Source: Candidatus Poribacteria bacterium (GTDB lineage: Bacteria > Poribacteria > WGA-4E > WGA-3G). Taken from it: a stretch of DNA of 61,031 bases. The notes beneath the pieces were generated by a model that did no database searches, was not told the origin of the DNA, and was given only the letters and a program-made list of their open reading frames with translations. Every line of letters begins with the position of its first letter. The first letter of the stretch is position 1. The translations under genes and the position numbers were made by a program. Shown piece after piece: positions 34,124-43,332 of this stretch. The stretch lies in NCBI GenBank assembly GCA_028821605.1, contig JAPPFM010000019.1:1-61031 (forward strand), read 5' to 3'.

Positions 34124-34155
34124 GAACTTTCCTCCGTGAAAAATAAGAACAATTT

Positions 34156-34184
34156 ACTTAAACACATTCTCGGATGCAGTTTGC
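34156..34184 (-). promoter_or_regulatory. GCATCC box motif, copy 2
   Basis: On the minus strand GCAAACTGCATCCGAGAATG then TGTTTAAGT, ending 32 nt before the ATG of the nucleotidyltransferase gene. This is the expected place for a promoter. Confidence 0.5.
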
Positions 34185-34238
34185 TAATTACGCAACAACA
34201 CTTTTGCCTGAAAAGTATTGTTGTCATTTCTCAAGATG

Positions 34239-36140
34239 TTATTGTGTCGGAATCCGGTTCATATCCCACAGAATAACCGTGCCATTGTCGCTCCCGCTGG
34301 CAAGTATTTGCCCATCTGGGGTGAAGGCCACAACTCGATTCAAACCTGGATGTGCAGTGAAAACGCCTTTGCGCTCGCCAGTGATAGTATTCCACAATTC
34401 GATTGTCTGCCAACTCGCGCTGGCAAGTGTTTGTCGATCTGGACTGAAGGCGATGCCATAGACAACGCCCCTTACAGGTTTTAGTGTTTTCAGCGGTTTA
34501 CCCGTTTCCACATCCCACAAACGGATTCCGCTCCTTTCACCTGCAGGCACGTTGCCTTCAGCTGCGATCACATTACCGTCTGGAGAAAATGCGACAGCAG
34601 CAGCTCCATGCCTATTTGAAGCGAGGGTTACTTTGACTTTGCCCGTGAGTATATCCCACAACCGAATCACCTCTTCATCTGTTGCCACGGCAAGTGTGCG
34701 TCCGTCAGGATTGAGCGCAATAGCTTTGACTCCGATGCCTGGATCCGGTTCGGTAATGTTGCCGGTGATGGTTCGCAGGAGATGTCCAAAGGGCACATAC
34801 CATAAATGGATATTATTATCCCTACTCCCGCTCACAAGAGACTGACCATCCGGTGAATAAGCGATAGAAGGTATTCCTTCTGTGTGCCCAGTGAGTGTTT
34901 TGAGGAGTTTTCCGGTTTCCACATCCCAAAAACAGATCTTGCCATCCGAATTTCCACTCGCAAGCGTTCCACCATCGGGTGAATATACTACTGAATTAAC
35001 GTAATTGGTATGCCCAACGAGCGTTTTTAACAGTCTGCCGGTCTGTACATCTCGCAGCGGAATTGTATAGTCCTCCATTTCACTACTCGCGAAGGTTCTA
35101 CCATCTGGTGAAAACGCCACTGATCTCACCATAAACGTGTGACCAGTGATGGTTTTCAAAAGATCGCCAGTGTCCGTATCCCAGAAACGCAGCGTTTCAT
35201 CGTATCCACGACTCACAAAGGTTTTTTGATCCGGTGAATGCATTATAGCACCAACGCTATTAGTATGTCCGTTAAGGATCTTTGAAATTTCACCGGTGTC
35301 AACATTCCAAATACGAATTGTCTTATCCTCACTTCCACTGACAAGTGTGGCACCATCTCGTGAGTAACTCACAGAAAGAACACGATCTGTATGTCCAACA
35401 AAGGTTTTCAGGAGTTCTCCTGTCCGCACATCCCAGATACGAATCTTATCGTCACGCCCGACACCCGCAAGTGTGCGACTATCTGGAGCATACGCGATAC
35501 TTGAGATTCCATCTGTATGTTCTGTAATAGTTGTCAGAAGTTGTCCAGTGCTAACATCCCAAATAAGAATTGTATTGTCTTTCCAACCAACACTCGCCAA
35601 CGTCTTTCCATCATTTGAATACGCTACTCGGCGGATACGCTCCGTATGCCCTACGAAGGTTTTTACCAATTTACCTGTGTGAACATCCCAGAGTCGAACT
35701 GTAGTGTCCCGACTCCCACCGATAAGTGTTTCCCCTGTTGGACTGAACGCCAATGAATAAACCCTATCTTCGTGTCCTACCAGAAAATTTTTCAGTTTGT
35801 TAGCGTGTAGATCCCACAAAATTACCTGACCGTCGGTTGCAGCAGCAAGCGTCCTACCATCTGGACTAAGCTCCATGATATTCCACATCTGTTCTGTTCC
35901 AAGGTCTGTGAGTAGATCCAGTTCTTCACCCGTACGTACATCGTATATCCAAATGCCAATTGAACTCAAAGCGGCAAGTCTATTACCATCGGGAAAATAT
36001 ACGAGATCCCTTAAGAAACTCTTCCCAAAACGCGCGATAGCCCCTTCGGGAAGGTGCCATCGGGTGTAATCTTGTGCGAAACCGTTTGGCGAAAAAAGAA
36101 TAGCAATTAGAACAAAACTAAAAAATCGTGCTGTTCTCAT
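34239..36140 (-). CDS. Exported WD40-repeat protein, 14 repeats
   Basis: A 633-residue protein with a signal peptide (FFSFVLIAILFSPNGFAQ, ~6-23). Fourteen WD-type repeats follow, each with a GH start and a WD-like end (for example IRIWDVRTGELLKTFVGHT, IRLWDVETGKPLKTL). Fourteen repeats would make two seven-bladed propellers. One repeat has a degenerate end (IPLRDVQTG). Such propellers act as binding scaffolds; no catalytic domain is fused. The repeats are very alike, pointing to recent internal duplication. Partner unknown. Confidence 0.88.
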   Translation of the reverse strand: MRTARFFSFVLIAILFSPNGFAQDYTRWHLPEGAIARFGKSFLRDLVYFPDGNRLAALSSIGIWIYDVRTGEELDLLTDLGTEQMWNIMELSPDGRTLAAATDGQVILWDLHANKLKNFLVGHEDRVYSLAFSPTGETLIGGSRDTTVRLWDVHTGKLVKTFVGHTERIRRVAYSNDGKTLASVGWKDNTILIWDVSTGQLLTTITEHTDGISSIAYAPDSRTLAGVGRDDKIRIWDVRTGELLKTFVGHTDRVLSVSYSRDGATLVSGSEDKTIRIWNVDTGEISKILNGHTNSVGAIMHSPDQKTFVSRGYDETLRFWDTDTGDLLKTITGHTFMVRSVAFSPDGRTFASSEMEDYTIPLRDVQTGRLLKTLVGHTNYVNSVVYSPDGGTLASGNSDGKICFWDVETGKLLKTLTGHTEGIPSIAYSPDGQSLVSGSRDNNIHLWYVPFGHLLRTITGNITEPDPGIGVKAIALNPDGRTLAVATDEEVIRLWDILTGKVKVTLASNRHGAAAVAFSPDGNVIAAEGNVPAGERSGIRLWDVETGKPLKTLKPVRGVVYGIAFSPDRQTLASASWQTIELWNTITGERKGVFTAHPGLNRVVAFTPDGQILASGSDNGTVILWDMNRIPTQ

Positions 36141-36270
36141 ACCAATAATTCCCTAATGATGTTCGGTGCGGTTAGAACCGCTCCTACCGCGCCAGAGAAA
36201 AATATCAAATTACCGAAATATTGATTGACACCTCATAAAAATTGTGCTACAAGGGTAGCAACTTAGGTTA

Positions 36271-36298
36271 TTTATATACACTTTTGGATGCACTTTGC
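36271..36298 (-). promoter_or_regulatory. GCATCC box motif, copy 3
   Basis: On the minus strand GCAAAGTGCATCCAAAAGTG then TATATAAA. It is 130 nt before the WD40 gene, in a 314-bp gap that also holds the GNAT terminator. Confidence 0.5.
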
Positions 36299-36352
36299 AG
36301 GTTGCGTAGAATTATACAAATTATCCGAAATTGAGTCATGGAGACATCAATT

Positions 36353-36393
36353 AAAAAAAGAAGAGGACAGAGAAGTATCAACTCCCTGTCCCC
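36353..36393 (-). terminator. Rho-independent terminator after the GNAT gene
   Basis: On the minus strand GGGGACAG, loop with GGAGTTGATACTTCT, CTGTCCTC and then TTCTTTTTTT. The stem is 8 bp with one G-U pair. It lies 62 bp after the GNAT stop codon. Confidence 0.7.
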
Positions 36394-36454
36394 TTCTAAA
36401 GGACGCGACACCTTGTGCAGCGCGTCTATACATATCCAGTTGTTGCGATAAAAA

Positions 36455-37285
36455 TTATTCCTCGGTGTCGAAAAACGCTTTGAGCGGTGTACTGAGCCGT
36501 GGGGCTACGGTTTGCTCATCTATTGACTTCTCGCCTCTCCATTCGGCATGTTCAATACCCATCGTATAAGACTGATCTCCGCTGTCAGTGTAACTGAGGT
36601 ATTGAAACCCGGCATTCTCAAAACAGATGAGGGCGGGTCCGTTGTCAGGGGATACCTGTAGGGTAATATGTTCAGCCTCCAGCTCCTCAAAGGCGTAGCG
36701 GACAGCTTCATGGAGTGCATCAGTGCCGTATCCGCGAGCACGGTAATCGGGTCGAATGATGACGAATTCGAGGGTAACGGTGTTGGTATCGGCTCGGAGA
36801 AGGACAAATCCAATGAGAAGGCGTGTATTATGAACTTCAATAGCGAGGGCGTGCATCTGCTCATCTGCTACCCAACGGTGCCAATCTGAAAGAAAGGTCT
36901 CAAAAGATACTTGTGATGTATAGAGAAGATTCCTGATGCCCGGTCGGTTTATCCATCCCCAAATTCGGCGCAGTTCATTTTTAGCGATCTGTCGGAGGAA
37001 AATGCCACCGCCGTGAAGGCGTTCCAACTGGTACAATTGACTCCGCAATCCTTCCAATTGCGCTGAGTGTGCACCGATTTGTGCACCCGCAGCGCGAACC
37101 ATGCGTTGATTCGGCTGATCCATGAATTTCGCCTGCTTCACGCGGTTCTGGAAGTACCCAAGTTTCTGTTCGCTTCTTTCAATAATGCGTAGTAAGTTCT
37201 GGATGGCATCCGCCCACTTTTGTGGGTTAGCGTCTGCGTCTTCGCGCGTTTCGGTCCGTTCTCTTCTTATCTGAGTTTCGTTCAT
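36455..37285 (-). CDS. GNAT family N-acetyltransferase
   Basis: A 276-residue protein, start set at MNETQIRRERTE because AAGGAGGGGAG lies just before it. The first ~105 residues are a charged helical or coiled-coil segment (IIERSEQKLGYFQNRVKQAK). Residues ~110-260 are the GNAT fold: the acetyl-CoA loop is RPDYRARGYGTDALHEAVRYAFEEL, and HITLQVSPDNGPALICFENAGFQYL is the typical motif B. The substrate is unknown. The gene begins 59 bp inside the 3' end of rsgA, so the two are translationally linked. Confidence 0.82.
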   Translation of the reverse strand: MNETQIRRERTETREDADANPQKWADAIQNLLRIIERSEQKLGYFQNRVKQAKFMDQPNQRMVRAAGAQIGAHSAQLEGLRSQLYQLERLHGGGIFLRQIAKNELRRIWGWINRPGIRNLLYTSQVSFETFLSDWHRWVADEQMHALAIEVHNTRLLIGFVLLRADTNTVTLEFVIIRPDYRARGYGTDALHEAVRYAFEELEAEHITLQVSPDNGPALICFENAGFQYLSYTDSGDQSYTMGIEHAEWRGEKSIDEQTVAPRLSTPLKAFFDTEE

Positions 37286-38216
37286 ATCTCCCCTCCTTGA
37301 ATCCAGAAATCCGAAGGTAGCTTTCATATCGGAGTGGATTAATATCGCCGGTTTCAACTGCGCGTTTGACGGCGCATGATGGCTCGTGCTGGTGCGTACA
37401 GGCTGCGAATTTACACTCTGGGATATAAGAACGCATCTCCGGAAAATGAATATCTAATCCCTGTTCATCATCAATTTCAAGCAAGCCGAGGGTACGGATA
37501 CCGGGTGTATCTGCGACGAACCCACCGAATTCAAGTGGTAGGAGCATGACTTCCGTCGTCGTATGCCGCCCTTTGTGGATGCGCTCGTCTACTTCACCTA
37601 TGCGCAATTGGAGCCCTGGCTGTAAGGCGTTGAGCAGAGAGGACTTCCCGACCCCCGATGAACCTACAATCGCTGAAATTCTGTTTTTCATCACCCCCCG
37701 TAATTCTTCAATACCAACTCCGGTTACAGTACTAGTATAAACCACTTTATAACTTAATTCTTCATATAAATTGAGTTCGCGTTGTACGTTCTCGAATTTT
37801 GCCAAATCAAGTTTGTTAATACAGATAACCGGTTCCACGTCAGATGCCTCCGCGGTAACGAGAAATCTGTCAAGCATTCGGAGTTTGAGGGTTGGGTGTC
37901 GTGCGGCGAAAATGATGAGCAGCATATCAAGGTTGGCGACGATAACCTGTCGCCAACCATCCATTCGGATACGTCCAAATTGGGTTTCGCGCGGGAGACA
38001 TTCCTCAATGTACCCGTTGTCTGTTGCAGATGTCGCAGGAGAGATACGGACTCGATCACCAACAGCGACTAAATCGACGTACGGCATCTCTTTCGTCTCA
38101 GCGAGTCGCCGCTTTTCATCTTCAATGAGGTGATGCCGCAAGGCACAAGTATAGCACTGTTTGCCAACCTGTACCTCATAAGCACCACCTCGTGCTTTTA
38201 TGACAATGCCTTCCAT
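37227..38216 (-). CDS. rsgA: Ribosome small-subunit biogenesis GTPase RsgA
   Basis: A 329-residue circularly permuted GTPase. The OB domain (1-110) is followed by G4 (ICINKLDLAKFE), then G1 (IVGSSGVGKSSLLN, ~190), G2 (GRHTTTEV) and G3 (VADTPGIRTLGL). A zinc knuckle follows (CKFAACTHQHEPSCAVKRAV). It checks the decoding site of maturing 30S subunits. The tail is very basic (KKRTDRNARRRRR). infA lies 118 bp upstream on the same strand, giving a small translation-related group. Confidence 0.93.
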   Translation of the reverse strand: MEGIVIKARGGAYEVQVGKQCYTCALRHHLIEDEKRRLAETKEMPYVDLVAVGDRVRISPATSATDNGYIEECLPRETQFGRIRMDGWRQVIVANLDMLLIIFAARHPTLKLRMLDRFLVTAEASDVEPVICINKLDLAKFENVQRELNLYEELSYKVVYTSTVTGVGIEELRGVMKNRISAIVGSSGVGKSSLLNALQPGLQLRIGEVDERIHKGRHTTTEVMLLPLEFGGFVADTPGIRTLGLLEIDDEQGLDIHFPEMRSYIPECKFAACTHQHEPSCAVKRAVETGDINPLRYESYLRISGFKEGRYERNSDKKRTDRNARRRRR

Positions 38217-38334
38217 ATTTAGATTTACCTGTAGAAGCGTTCAGCTTATAAACTGAAAACTTTTACTGTCTTGGCACAGCAGAACAGGGCACGTTTAGAG
38301 GAAGCCTCAGAATTTAATCATACGGCCGCGCCTA

Positions 38335-38616
38335 TCAAGCACCCGGATTTCGCCAGATAATGCGTCCACGCGTCAGGTCATAAGGCGAAAGTTCAAGGGT
38401 GACTTGGTCGCCGGGAAGCACCCAGATTTTGTGCTGCATCAGTTTGCCAGCGAGGTACGCCACAACTTTGTGGTCGTTCTCTTCTAATTGTACATGAAAC
38501 AGATTACCCGGTAGGGATTCCAGAACTGTCCCAAGTACACGGATAGCTGCGTCTTTAGTAGATTCTCGTGCGTTAGTAGATTCAACGGTTTGGGGGGTTA
38601 CATTTTCATTTCTCAT
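38335..38616 (-). CDS. infA: Translation initiation factor IF-1
   Basis: A 93-residue OB-fold protein. [31 protein letters not shown] and the end motif [10 protein letters not shown] match IF-1. A ~20-residue polar N-terminal extension precedes the core, and IF-1 is normally ~72 residues. The ATG follows AAGGAGAAAATAG, so the long start is well supported. It binds the 30S A site during initiation. It is not in a ribosomal-protein operon here. Confidence 0.88.
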   Translation of the reverse strand: MRNENVTPQTVESTNARESTKDAAIRVLGTVLESLPGNLFHVQLEENDHKVVAYLAGKLMQHKIWVLPGDQVTLELSPYDLTRGRIIWRNPGA

Positions 38617-38650
38617 TTTCTATTTTCTCCTTTTTGTAATTGTTTGTTAC

Positions 38651-38677
38651 TTTATACACTGTATTGGATGCACTTTG
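38651..38677 (-). promoter_or_regulatory. GCATCC box motif, copy 4
   Basis: On the minus strand CAAAGTGCATCCAATACAGT then GTATAAA, ending 34 nt before the infA ATG. Confidence 0.5.
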
Positions 38678-38700
38678 TTAACGAATTGTTCGGAAAAAAG

Positions 38701-38729
38701 TTGACATGAAGCCTCAAAAGTTGTAAAAT
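38701..38729 (+). promoter_or_regulatory. Sigma-70-type promoter of the phytanoyl-CoA dioxygenase gene
   Basis: TTGACA (38701-38706), 17-bp spacer and TAAAAT (38724-38729). The leader to the ATG at 38785 is ~50 nt and ends with AAGGAGAAA. Confidence 0.8.
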
Positions 38730-38784
38730 GCACAAATATGAAATTAGATGTTGAGTTTCGCTATATATAATAAGGAGAAAAAGA

Positions 38785-39588
38785 ATGAGTCAAGCCTTAC
38801 CTCTTGTAGGTTATCCTGACCTTGAAAGCCAAGTCAAGGCGATGGAAGAAGACGGATATGCCTATCTACCAAAGGTTATCGAGGGCGAACAACTCACGGA
38901 ACTTCGTGCTGCGATGGATCGGTTAACAGCAATCCCCGAAAGTTTTGATCGGCACGGCACGCCAGAGAATGGAAATGGTTTCCTTAACAAACACATCAAC
39001 AACGCCTTCAACCGCGACTCTGTCTTCTTACAGTATCTCGACCTGTCTCCAGTTATTGAATTGGCAGAGGCAGTGCACGGTGAAGATTGCCATGTCATCG
39101 GTATGACAGCATGGGTAACGGGACCCGGTCGCCCTGACCAAGGGTTGCACATAGATTGGCTGCCGATTCCACTGCCAGCGGATCTTCTCGAAGATCCACG
39201 CGTCAAGGTGCCTATTTTCATCTCAACCGCCCACTACTACTTGGATGATCTCTATGAAGACCTCGGTCCAACAAAATTTGTTCCGGGTAGCCACCTTTCC
39301 GGACGGCGACCCGACGGCGAGACAGAATGGAAGGGTGCATCAGAAAAGAGTATTCTTTGCAACGCCGGTGATGTGGTGCTTTTCCGAAGCGAAGTCTGGC
39401 ACCGAGGCACAGCGAACCGTAGTGAGCAAACCCGCTATCTTTTACAAGTGCATTACGCGCAGCGGATGATAACGCAGAAATTCCCACCCTATCTGAACCG
39501 ATTTCAGTTCAATGAGGAAATTTTGGAGCAAGCAACGGAACGGCAACAGCGTTTAATGGGCAATCACCGCCCTGGTGCCTACGATTGA
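38785..39588 (+). CDS. Phytanoyl-CoA dioxygenase family protein
   Basis: A 267-residue Fe(II)/2-oxoglutarate-dependent oxygenase. The HxD iron motif is in GLHIDWLP (~residue 120) and the distal His in VWHRGTANRSEQTRYLLQVHYAQR (~206), which also holds the Arg for 2-oxoglutarate. FVPGSHLSGRRP is the usual loop. The substrate is unknown: the family hydroxylates acyl chains and secondary metabolites and is much expanded in Poribacteria. It is first of a plus-strand pair with a DMT transporter. Confidence 0.92.
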   Translation: MSQALPLVGYPDLESQVKAMEEDGYAYLPKVIEGEQLTELRAAMDRLTAIPESFDRHGTPENGNGFLNKHINNAFNRDSVFLQYLDLSPVIELAEAVHGEDCHVIGMTAWVTGPGRPDQGLHIDWLPIPLPADLLEDPRVKVPIFISTAHYYLDDLYEDLGPTKFVPGSHLSGRRPDGETEWKGASEKSILCNAGDVVLFRSEVWHRGTANRSEQTRYLLQVHYAQRMITQKFPPYLNRFQFNEEILEQATERQQRLMGNHRPGAYD

Positions 39589-39638
39589 TCCTAAATTTTT
39601 CAGAGAACAATGACCTCCATTGAGGATAACAGCCTCCT

Positions 39639-40559
39639 TTGAACAGAAAAGAGACCATCGGGACATTGCCACGACCAAACGTCATCAGCGAGGAGCCGCA
39701 CGGGAAAATTATCGCCCTGAGTTTGCTCCTCGCGTTTCTTTGGGGTGGGAACTCACCTTCCATAAAAATCGGCTTGCAAGATTTTCCACCGATGGCATTG
39801 GCGTTTCTCCGTTTTGTGATTGGGCTTGTTGTTATTGGAGGTTGGTCGCTCTATCGCGGGGTCTCGCTCTCCTTGCGCAAGGGTGAACTCCCTCGATTGC
39901 TCCTGCTCACAGCGATTTTTATACTCCAAATTATCTGCTTGAACACCGGAACCTTACTCACGACTGCTTCCCGCTCCACTATTTTTATCAACGTCTATCC
40001 GTTTTTCACTGCACTCTTTGCGCATTTATGGATTCCCGGTGAACGTCTCTCTGTTCCAAAGACATTGGGAATTATTGTCGCTTTTAGTGGCGTTTTCATA
40101 ACAGTTGCCCCGCACCTCGGGGAAGGTGAAAGGGATGTTCTCGGCGATCTTCTCGTCCTCATCAGTGGTGGTTTCTTGGGGCTGCGCGTCGTTGTGACAA
40201 AACTACTCGTCCAAGCAATACACCCGTACCGACTTCTCGTTTGGTATTTAAGTTTAAGTCTTCCATGTTACGCCGCAATGAGTTTGCTACTGGAACGCGG
40301 CGACCCCATGCAGTTGACCGTTTCAAGTGCTGCCGCACTTCTTTATCAAGGCGGTGTTATCGCTGGCTACTGTTTCTTGGCGTGGACTTCAATACTGGAG
40401 AGATACAGTGCAAGCAAATTGGTTGTGCTTTTTTTCGCAACGCCCCTGTCGGGTGTCGTGTTTAGTTACCTGGTCTTGGGAGACGAGCTAACACTGAGTC
40501 TGCTCGCCGGTGCGATTCTCGTGGCAGCTGGAATCTATCTTGTGAATATGCGACGTTGA
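39639..40559 (+). CDS. EamA/DMT superfamily transporter
   Basis: A 306-residue protein with ten hydrophobic segments in two EamA halves. LLLAFLWGGNSPSIKIGLQDFPPMALAFLRFVIG opens the first half; WTSILERYSASKLVVLFFATPLSGVVFSYLVLGDELT lies in the second. It exports or imports small metabolites. The start is probably the TTG at 39639; a 10-codon ORF (ATG 39610) ends overlapping it and might couple translation. The next in-frame ATG is past the first helix. Confidence 0.85.
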   Translation: MNRKETIGTLPRPNVISEEPHGKIIALSLLLAFLWGGNSPSIKIGLQDFPPMALAFLRFVIGLVVIGGWSLYRGVSLSLRKGELPRLLLLTAIFILQIICLNTGTLLTTASRSTIFINVYPFFTALFAHLWIPGERLSVPKTLGIIVAFSGVFITVAPHLGEGERDVLGDLLVLISGGFLGLRVVVTKLLVQAIHPYRLLVWYLSLSLPCYAAMSLLLERGDPMQLTVSSAAALLYQGGVIAGYCFLAWTSILERYSASKLVVLFFATPLSGVVFSYLVLGDELTLSLLAGAILVAAGIYLVNMRR

Positions 40560-40611
40560 TGTGCTAATTTGCATCTCTATTCCAATAATTTCATGCGATT
40601 CATACAACTTC

Positions 40612-40773
40612 CTACAGATTAACAAATATGATTCCGAAAACCAACATCAACAAACCCGCAATGAGGTAAAACATCACAGTGACCTTGTTCATTTCCGTTT
40701 CGTGTGCCTGATAATATGCAATAACTGCTTTTGCAATTTCATCTAAGATAGGTTTTCCATTAGATTGTTTCAT
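40612..40773 (-). CDS. Small single-span membrane protein
   Basis: A 53-residue frame starting MKQSNGKPILDEIAKAVIAY and ending in one strong transmembrane helix (VTVMFYLIAGLLMLVFGIIFVNL). The amphipathic front and clean helix look real, but there is no good ribosome site. A TTG-initiated form of 70 residues is possible. Confidence 0.4.
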   Translation of the reverse strand: MKQSNGKPILDEIAKAVIAYYQAHETEMNKVTVMFYLIAGLLMLVFGIIFVNL

Positions 40774-40892
40774 TCTTAATTGGGCAGTTCCTTTCCATGA
40801 GTGAATAATAACTTGTAACTCCAAATCATGTGAAATGAGTTTTCGGTGAAGGTGCCATCACCGATATTTGTGCCGATTTCCGTTAGTTATAT

Positions 40893-41942
40893 TTACTGTT
40901 TTTCAAGTAAACGTTCTACCTCAGCCTTATGTGGTGAATCGGAGTAATGCTCCAGAAGCATCGTAAGCATCCGTCGGGCGGCGGCTTCTTCATCCAGTTC
41001 CAAATACGCTTTACCAAGACCATACACGACTTCTTCATAGATTTGCTCAGCGTCGGGACCCACGAATCCTCCTTGTAGAGCCATCTTAAGTAGTCCCTCA
41101 AGTTGGGCAAATACACGCCGCGCAGCGGCTTCATCTCCCAACTCCAAATACGCTTTACCAAGATCATACGGGATCTTCGCAAAGATCCCCTCAGCATCCC
41201 AACCAAGGAAGTCATCCTGTAGCTCTATCTCAATTAGCCCCTCAAGCTGGGCAAATACACGCCGTGCAGCAGATTCATCACCCAACTCCAAATACGCTTT
41301 ACCAAGCGCACACATGACTCCCGCAGTGTGGAAATAACTGTCTGCTCCGTGAATCATGGCTTCCAGCTGGGCAAATATCTGTCCTGCAGCGGTTGTATCA
41401 CCGAGTTCCAAATACGTTTTACCAAGCGCATACATAGCCTCCTCAAGGAAGCGCCCCCTGAATCCACTCTGCGGGGCGGCATCAATGAGTTCCTCGAATT
41501 TGGAAAATGCCTCCGCATATCGTCCCTGCTTGAAAAGGATGTATCCCCAAAGATAGAGCACATCTGCCTGATCGCGCGAGAGTATCGCCGTTTTGTAACT
41601 TTCTCGGGCTGCTGCTTCGGCTTTAACATAGAGGGAAACATCCCCGTTCGCTTCTGCTAACTTGGCATAGCAAAAAGCGATATGGTATTTGAGGAAAGTA
41701 GGGAAACTAACATTAATGACCTTTGTATCAGCGGGGGATCGCGGGAGCTTTTCAAGAGCCTGCTCATATTCCGCAATTGCTGCCTCGTATTTACCACTGT
41801 ATCGCAGACCGTTCGCCTTATACACATCGGCGTAAAGATTCGGGCTCTGCGGCGTAAACGGGTAGAGACACCCACATCCTAACAAACCGACTGTAAGAAC
41901 GCCTATAACGCTCCCCATTAAAATCCTTATTAAAATAGACAT
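40893..41942 (-). CDS. TPR-repeat lipoprotein
   Basis: A 349-residue protein, start set at MSILIRILMGS because AAGGAGATCACT precedes it. The lipobox LTVGLLGC places the lipidated Cys at ~24. TPR units follow. The last four are nearly the same (GKTYLELGDTTAAGQIFAQLE, GKAYLELGDESAARRVFAQLE and two more), showing recent duplication. Outer-membrane anchored protein-binding scaffold is the likely role. It is last in the minus-strand block that begins at 44.4 kb. Confidence 0.75.
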   Translation of the reverse strand: MSILIRILMGSVIGVLTVGLLGCGCLYPFTPQSPNLYADVYKANGLRYSGKYEAAIAEYEQALEKLPRSPADTKVINVSFPTFLKYHIAFCYAKLAEANGDVSLYVKAEAAARESYKTAILSRDQADVLYLWGYILFKQGRYAEAFSKFEELIDAAPQSGFRGRFLEEAMYALGKTYLELGDTTAAGQIFAQLEAMIHGADSYFHTAGVMCALGKAYLELGDESAARRVFAQLEGLIEIELQDDFLGWDAEGIFAKIPYDLGKAYLELGDEAAARRVFAQLEGLLKMALQGGFVGPDAEQIYEEVVYGLGKAYLELDEEAAARRMLTMLLEHYSDSPHKAEVERLLEKQ

Positions 41943-41972
41943 AGTGATCTCCTTGACAGTCAACAAAACACG

Positions 41973-42575
41973 CTAATAAAGTTTCAAGTCATTTTGTGGG
42001 CTGACAGAGTATCTCCGATGCGTGATGAAAAAACTCCCCAAGTGATATTCCACCCGTTCGGGGCTGCCTGTCGCATCCAAACGGATGATAAATCTCAGAG
42101 ATTCTGCGTCTCCTGGATAGTTATACGTATTTATCAAGACACTATAAAGTTCTTCCGGTTCGAGAGGTTGGGCTTTCATTCCTTCTTCATAACCCGGTGG
42201 CACTTCTCCGTAAACTAGACAAGAGAGGGGTGATGGCGATAATCTCAAGAGTCTCTTAATGAAATTATTAGAGGGCTTATACTCTAAGTACCAAACCTTG
42301 TTCATATCTTCCCATCTTGCTGGCGAGTAGGACTCCCATCCCTTTTTCTCCTCAGAGGAGCGTCGCACCTTTGAAACCGTAATTGTTTCAATGTCCAATC
42401 GTTCTTGATGATGACGAAAGCATCGATCCAAATATACACAGAACGTAGGCTTCATCACTTTCGACCGCGAATCGATGGTGATATACCCAGAAAGATACGA
42501 GCATCCAACAGCAAAAAAACAGCTGATAAGAATGCCAATGCGTGCAATAAGAGCAATACCGATTCTATTTTTCAT
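41973..42575 (-). CDS. Lipoprotein of unknown function
   Basis: A 200-residue protein, start at MKNRIGIALIARIG following GGAGGCAAC. The lipobox is FFAVGC. The rest is mixed alpha/beta with no family I recognise. Its ATG overlaps the stop codon of the upstream gene (TAATG), so translation is coupled. Confidence 0.6.
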   Translation of the reverse strand: MKNRIGIALIARIGILISCFFAVGCSYLSGYITIDSRSKVMKPTFCVYLDRCFRHHQERLDIETITVSKVRRSSEEKKGWESYSPARWEDMNKVWYLEYKPSNNFIKRLLRLSPSPLSCLVYGEVPPGYEEGMKAQPLEPEELYSVLINTYNYPGDAESLRFIIRLDATGSPERVEYHLGSFFITHRRYSVSPQNDLKLY

Positions 42576-43180
42576 TATGTTGCCTCCGGTGGGATCCACC
42601 TTTTCGCTTCAGCCGATTTGACTAAATCTCGCAAACAAAGCGGCGTAAGAGAGTCAGGGTCTTTTAGTTTTTGCAGTTTTTCCCTGTCAAATACTAAGTA
42701 ATAGAGATCAATATACACATGAAACAGGTTACACCCCTCTGGACCGAAATATTTGTATGGATTAATCTCACTCATATTTTCAATCTCAAACGCTTCACAA
42801 AACGCCTCAAGCAGGTCATAACCATCGTCCCCAGCTATCCCTAAACCCTCGAACAAATCCGTGTCTGGCGTGAGTTTCGTGAATTTTTTCGGCGATACAC
42901 CCGTCTCTTCTGCTACGAAAGCTTTGACGTGGGCGTAAAGTTCGGGATCCATACTTTTTATCTCTTTTTGAGGCCGTTTCTCTCCCAAAGCACTTCCACA
43001 GTATAGACACCTGATAGTCCTTTTTCCGATCGCTCCTGCACAGTTAGGGCACTTCGGGCGCGAGAAAAATTCATAGAAACCTTCTATCACCATATAAAGA
43101 ACATTAACAATAAGCGTAATGCCCAAAATCAGAACCAACGCAATCGTAGGAAAAAGAATAATAGACTTAACAGATTCCAT
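42575..43180 (-). CDS. Membrane protein with zinc ribbon and DUF1493-like domain
   Basis: A 201-residue protein, start at MESVKSIILFPT (GGAG, 6-nt spacing). One transmembrane helix (IILFPTIALVLILGITLIVNVLYMVI) is followed by a zinc ribbon (CPNCAGAIGKRTIRCLYCG). The C-terminal ~100 residues match DUF1493, an acyl-carrier-like fold (KLTPDTDLFEGLGIAGDDGYDLLEAFCEAFEIE). The usual Ser for phosphopantetheine is replaced by GDDG, as in DUF1493. Function unknown. Confidence 0.65.
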   Translation of the reverse strand: MESVKSIILFPTIALVLILGITLIVNVLYMVIEGFYEFFSRPKCPNCAGAIGKRTIRCLYCGSALGEKRPQKEIKSMDPELYAHVKAFVAEETGVSPKKFTKLTPDTDLFEGLGIAGDDGYDLLEAFCEAFEIENMSEINPYKYFGPEGCNLFHVYIDLYYLVFDREKLQKLKDPDSLTPLCLRDLVKSAEAKRWIPPEAT

Positions 43181-43332
43181 CCATGTCTCCGTTCCGCTAC
43201 TCGAGGCTCCTATGAAATAATGCAAGTTCGACCCAAACATTAGAGAAATCCGACACGGTTTCAATAGTTTTTTCAACCCCGCCACAGGAGAAATACGTAA
43301 GTCCTTGTAAAAGAAACCATTCTGGTATATCC

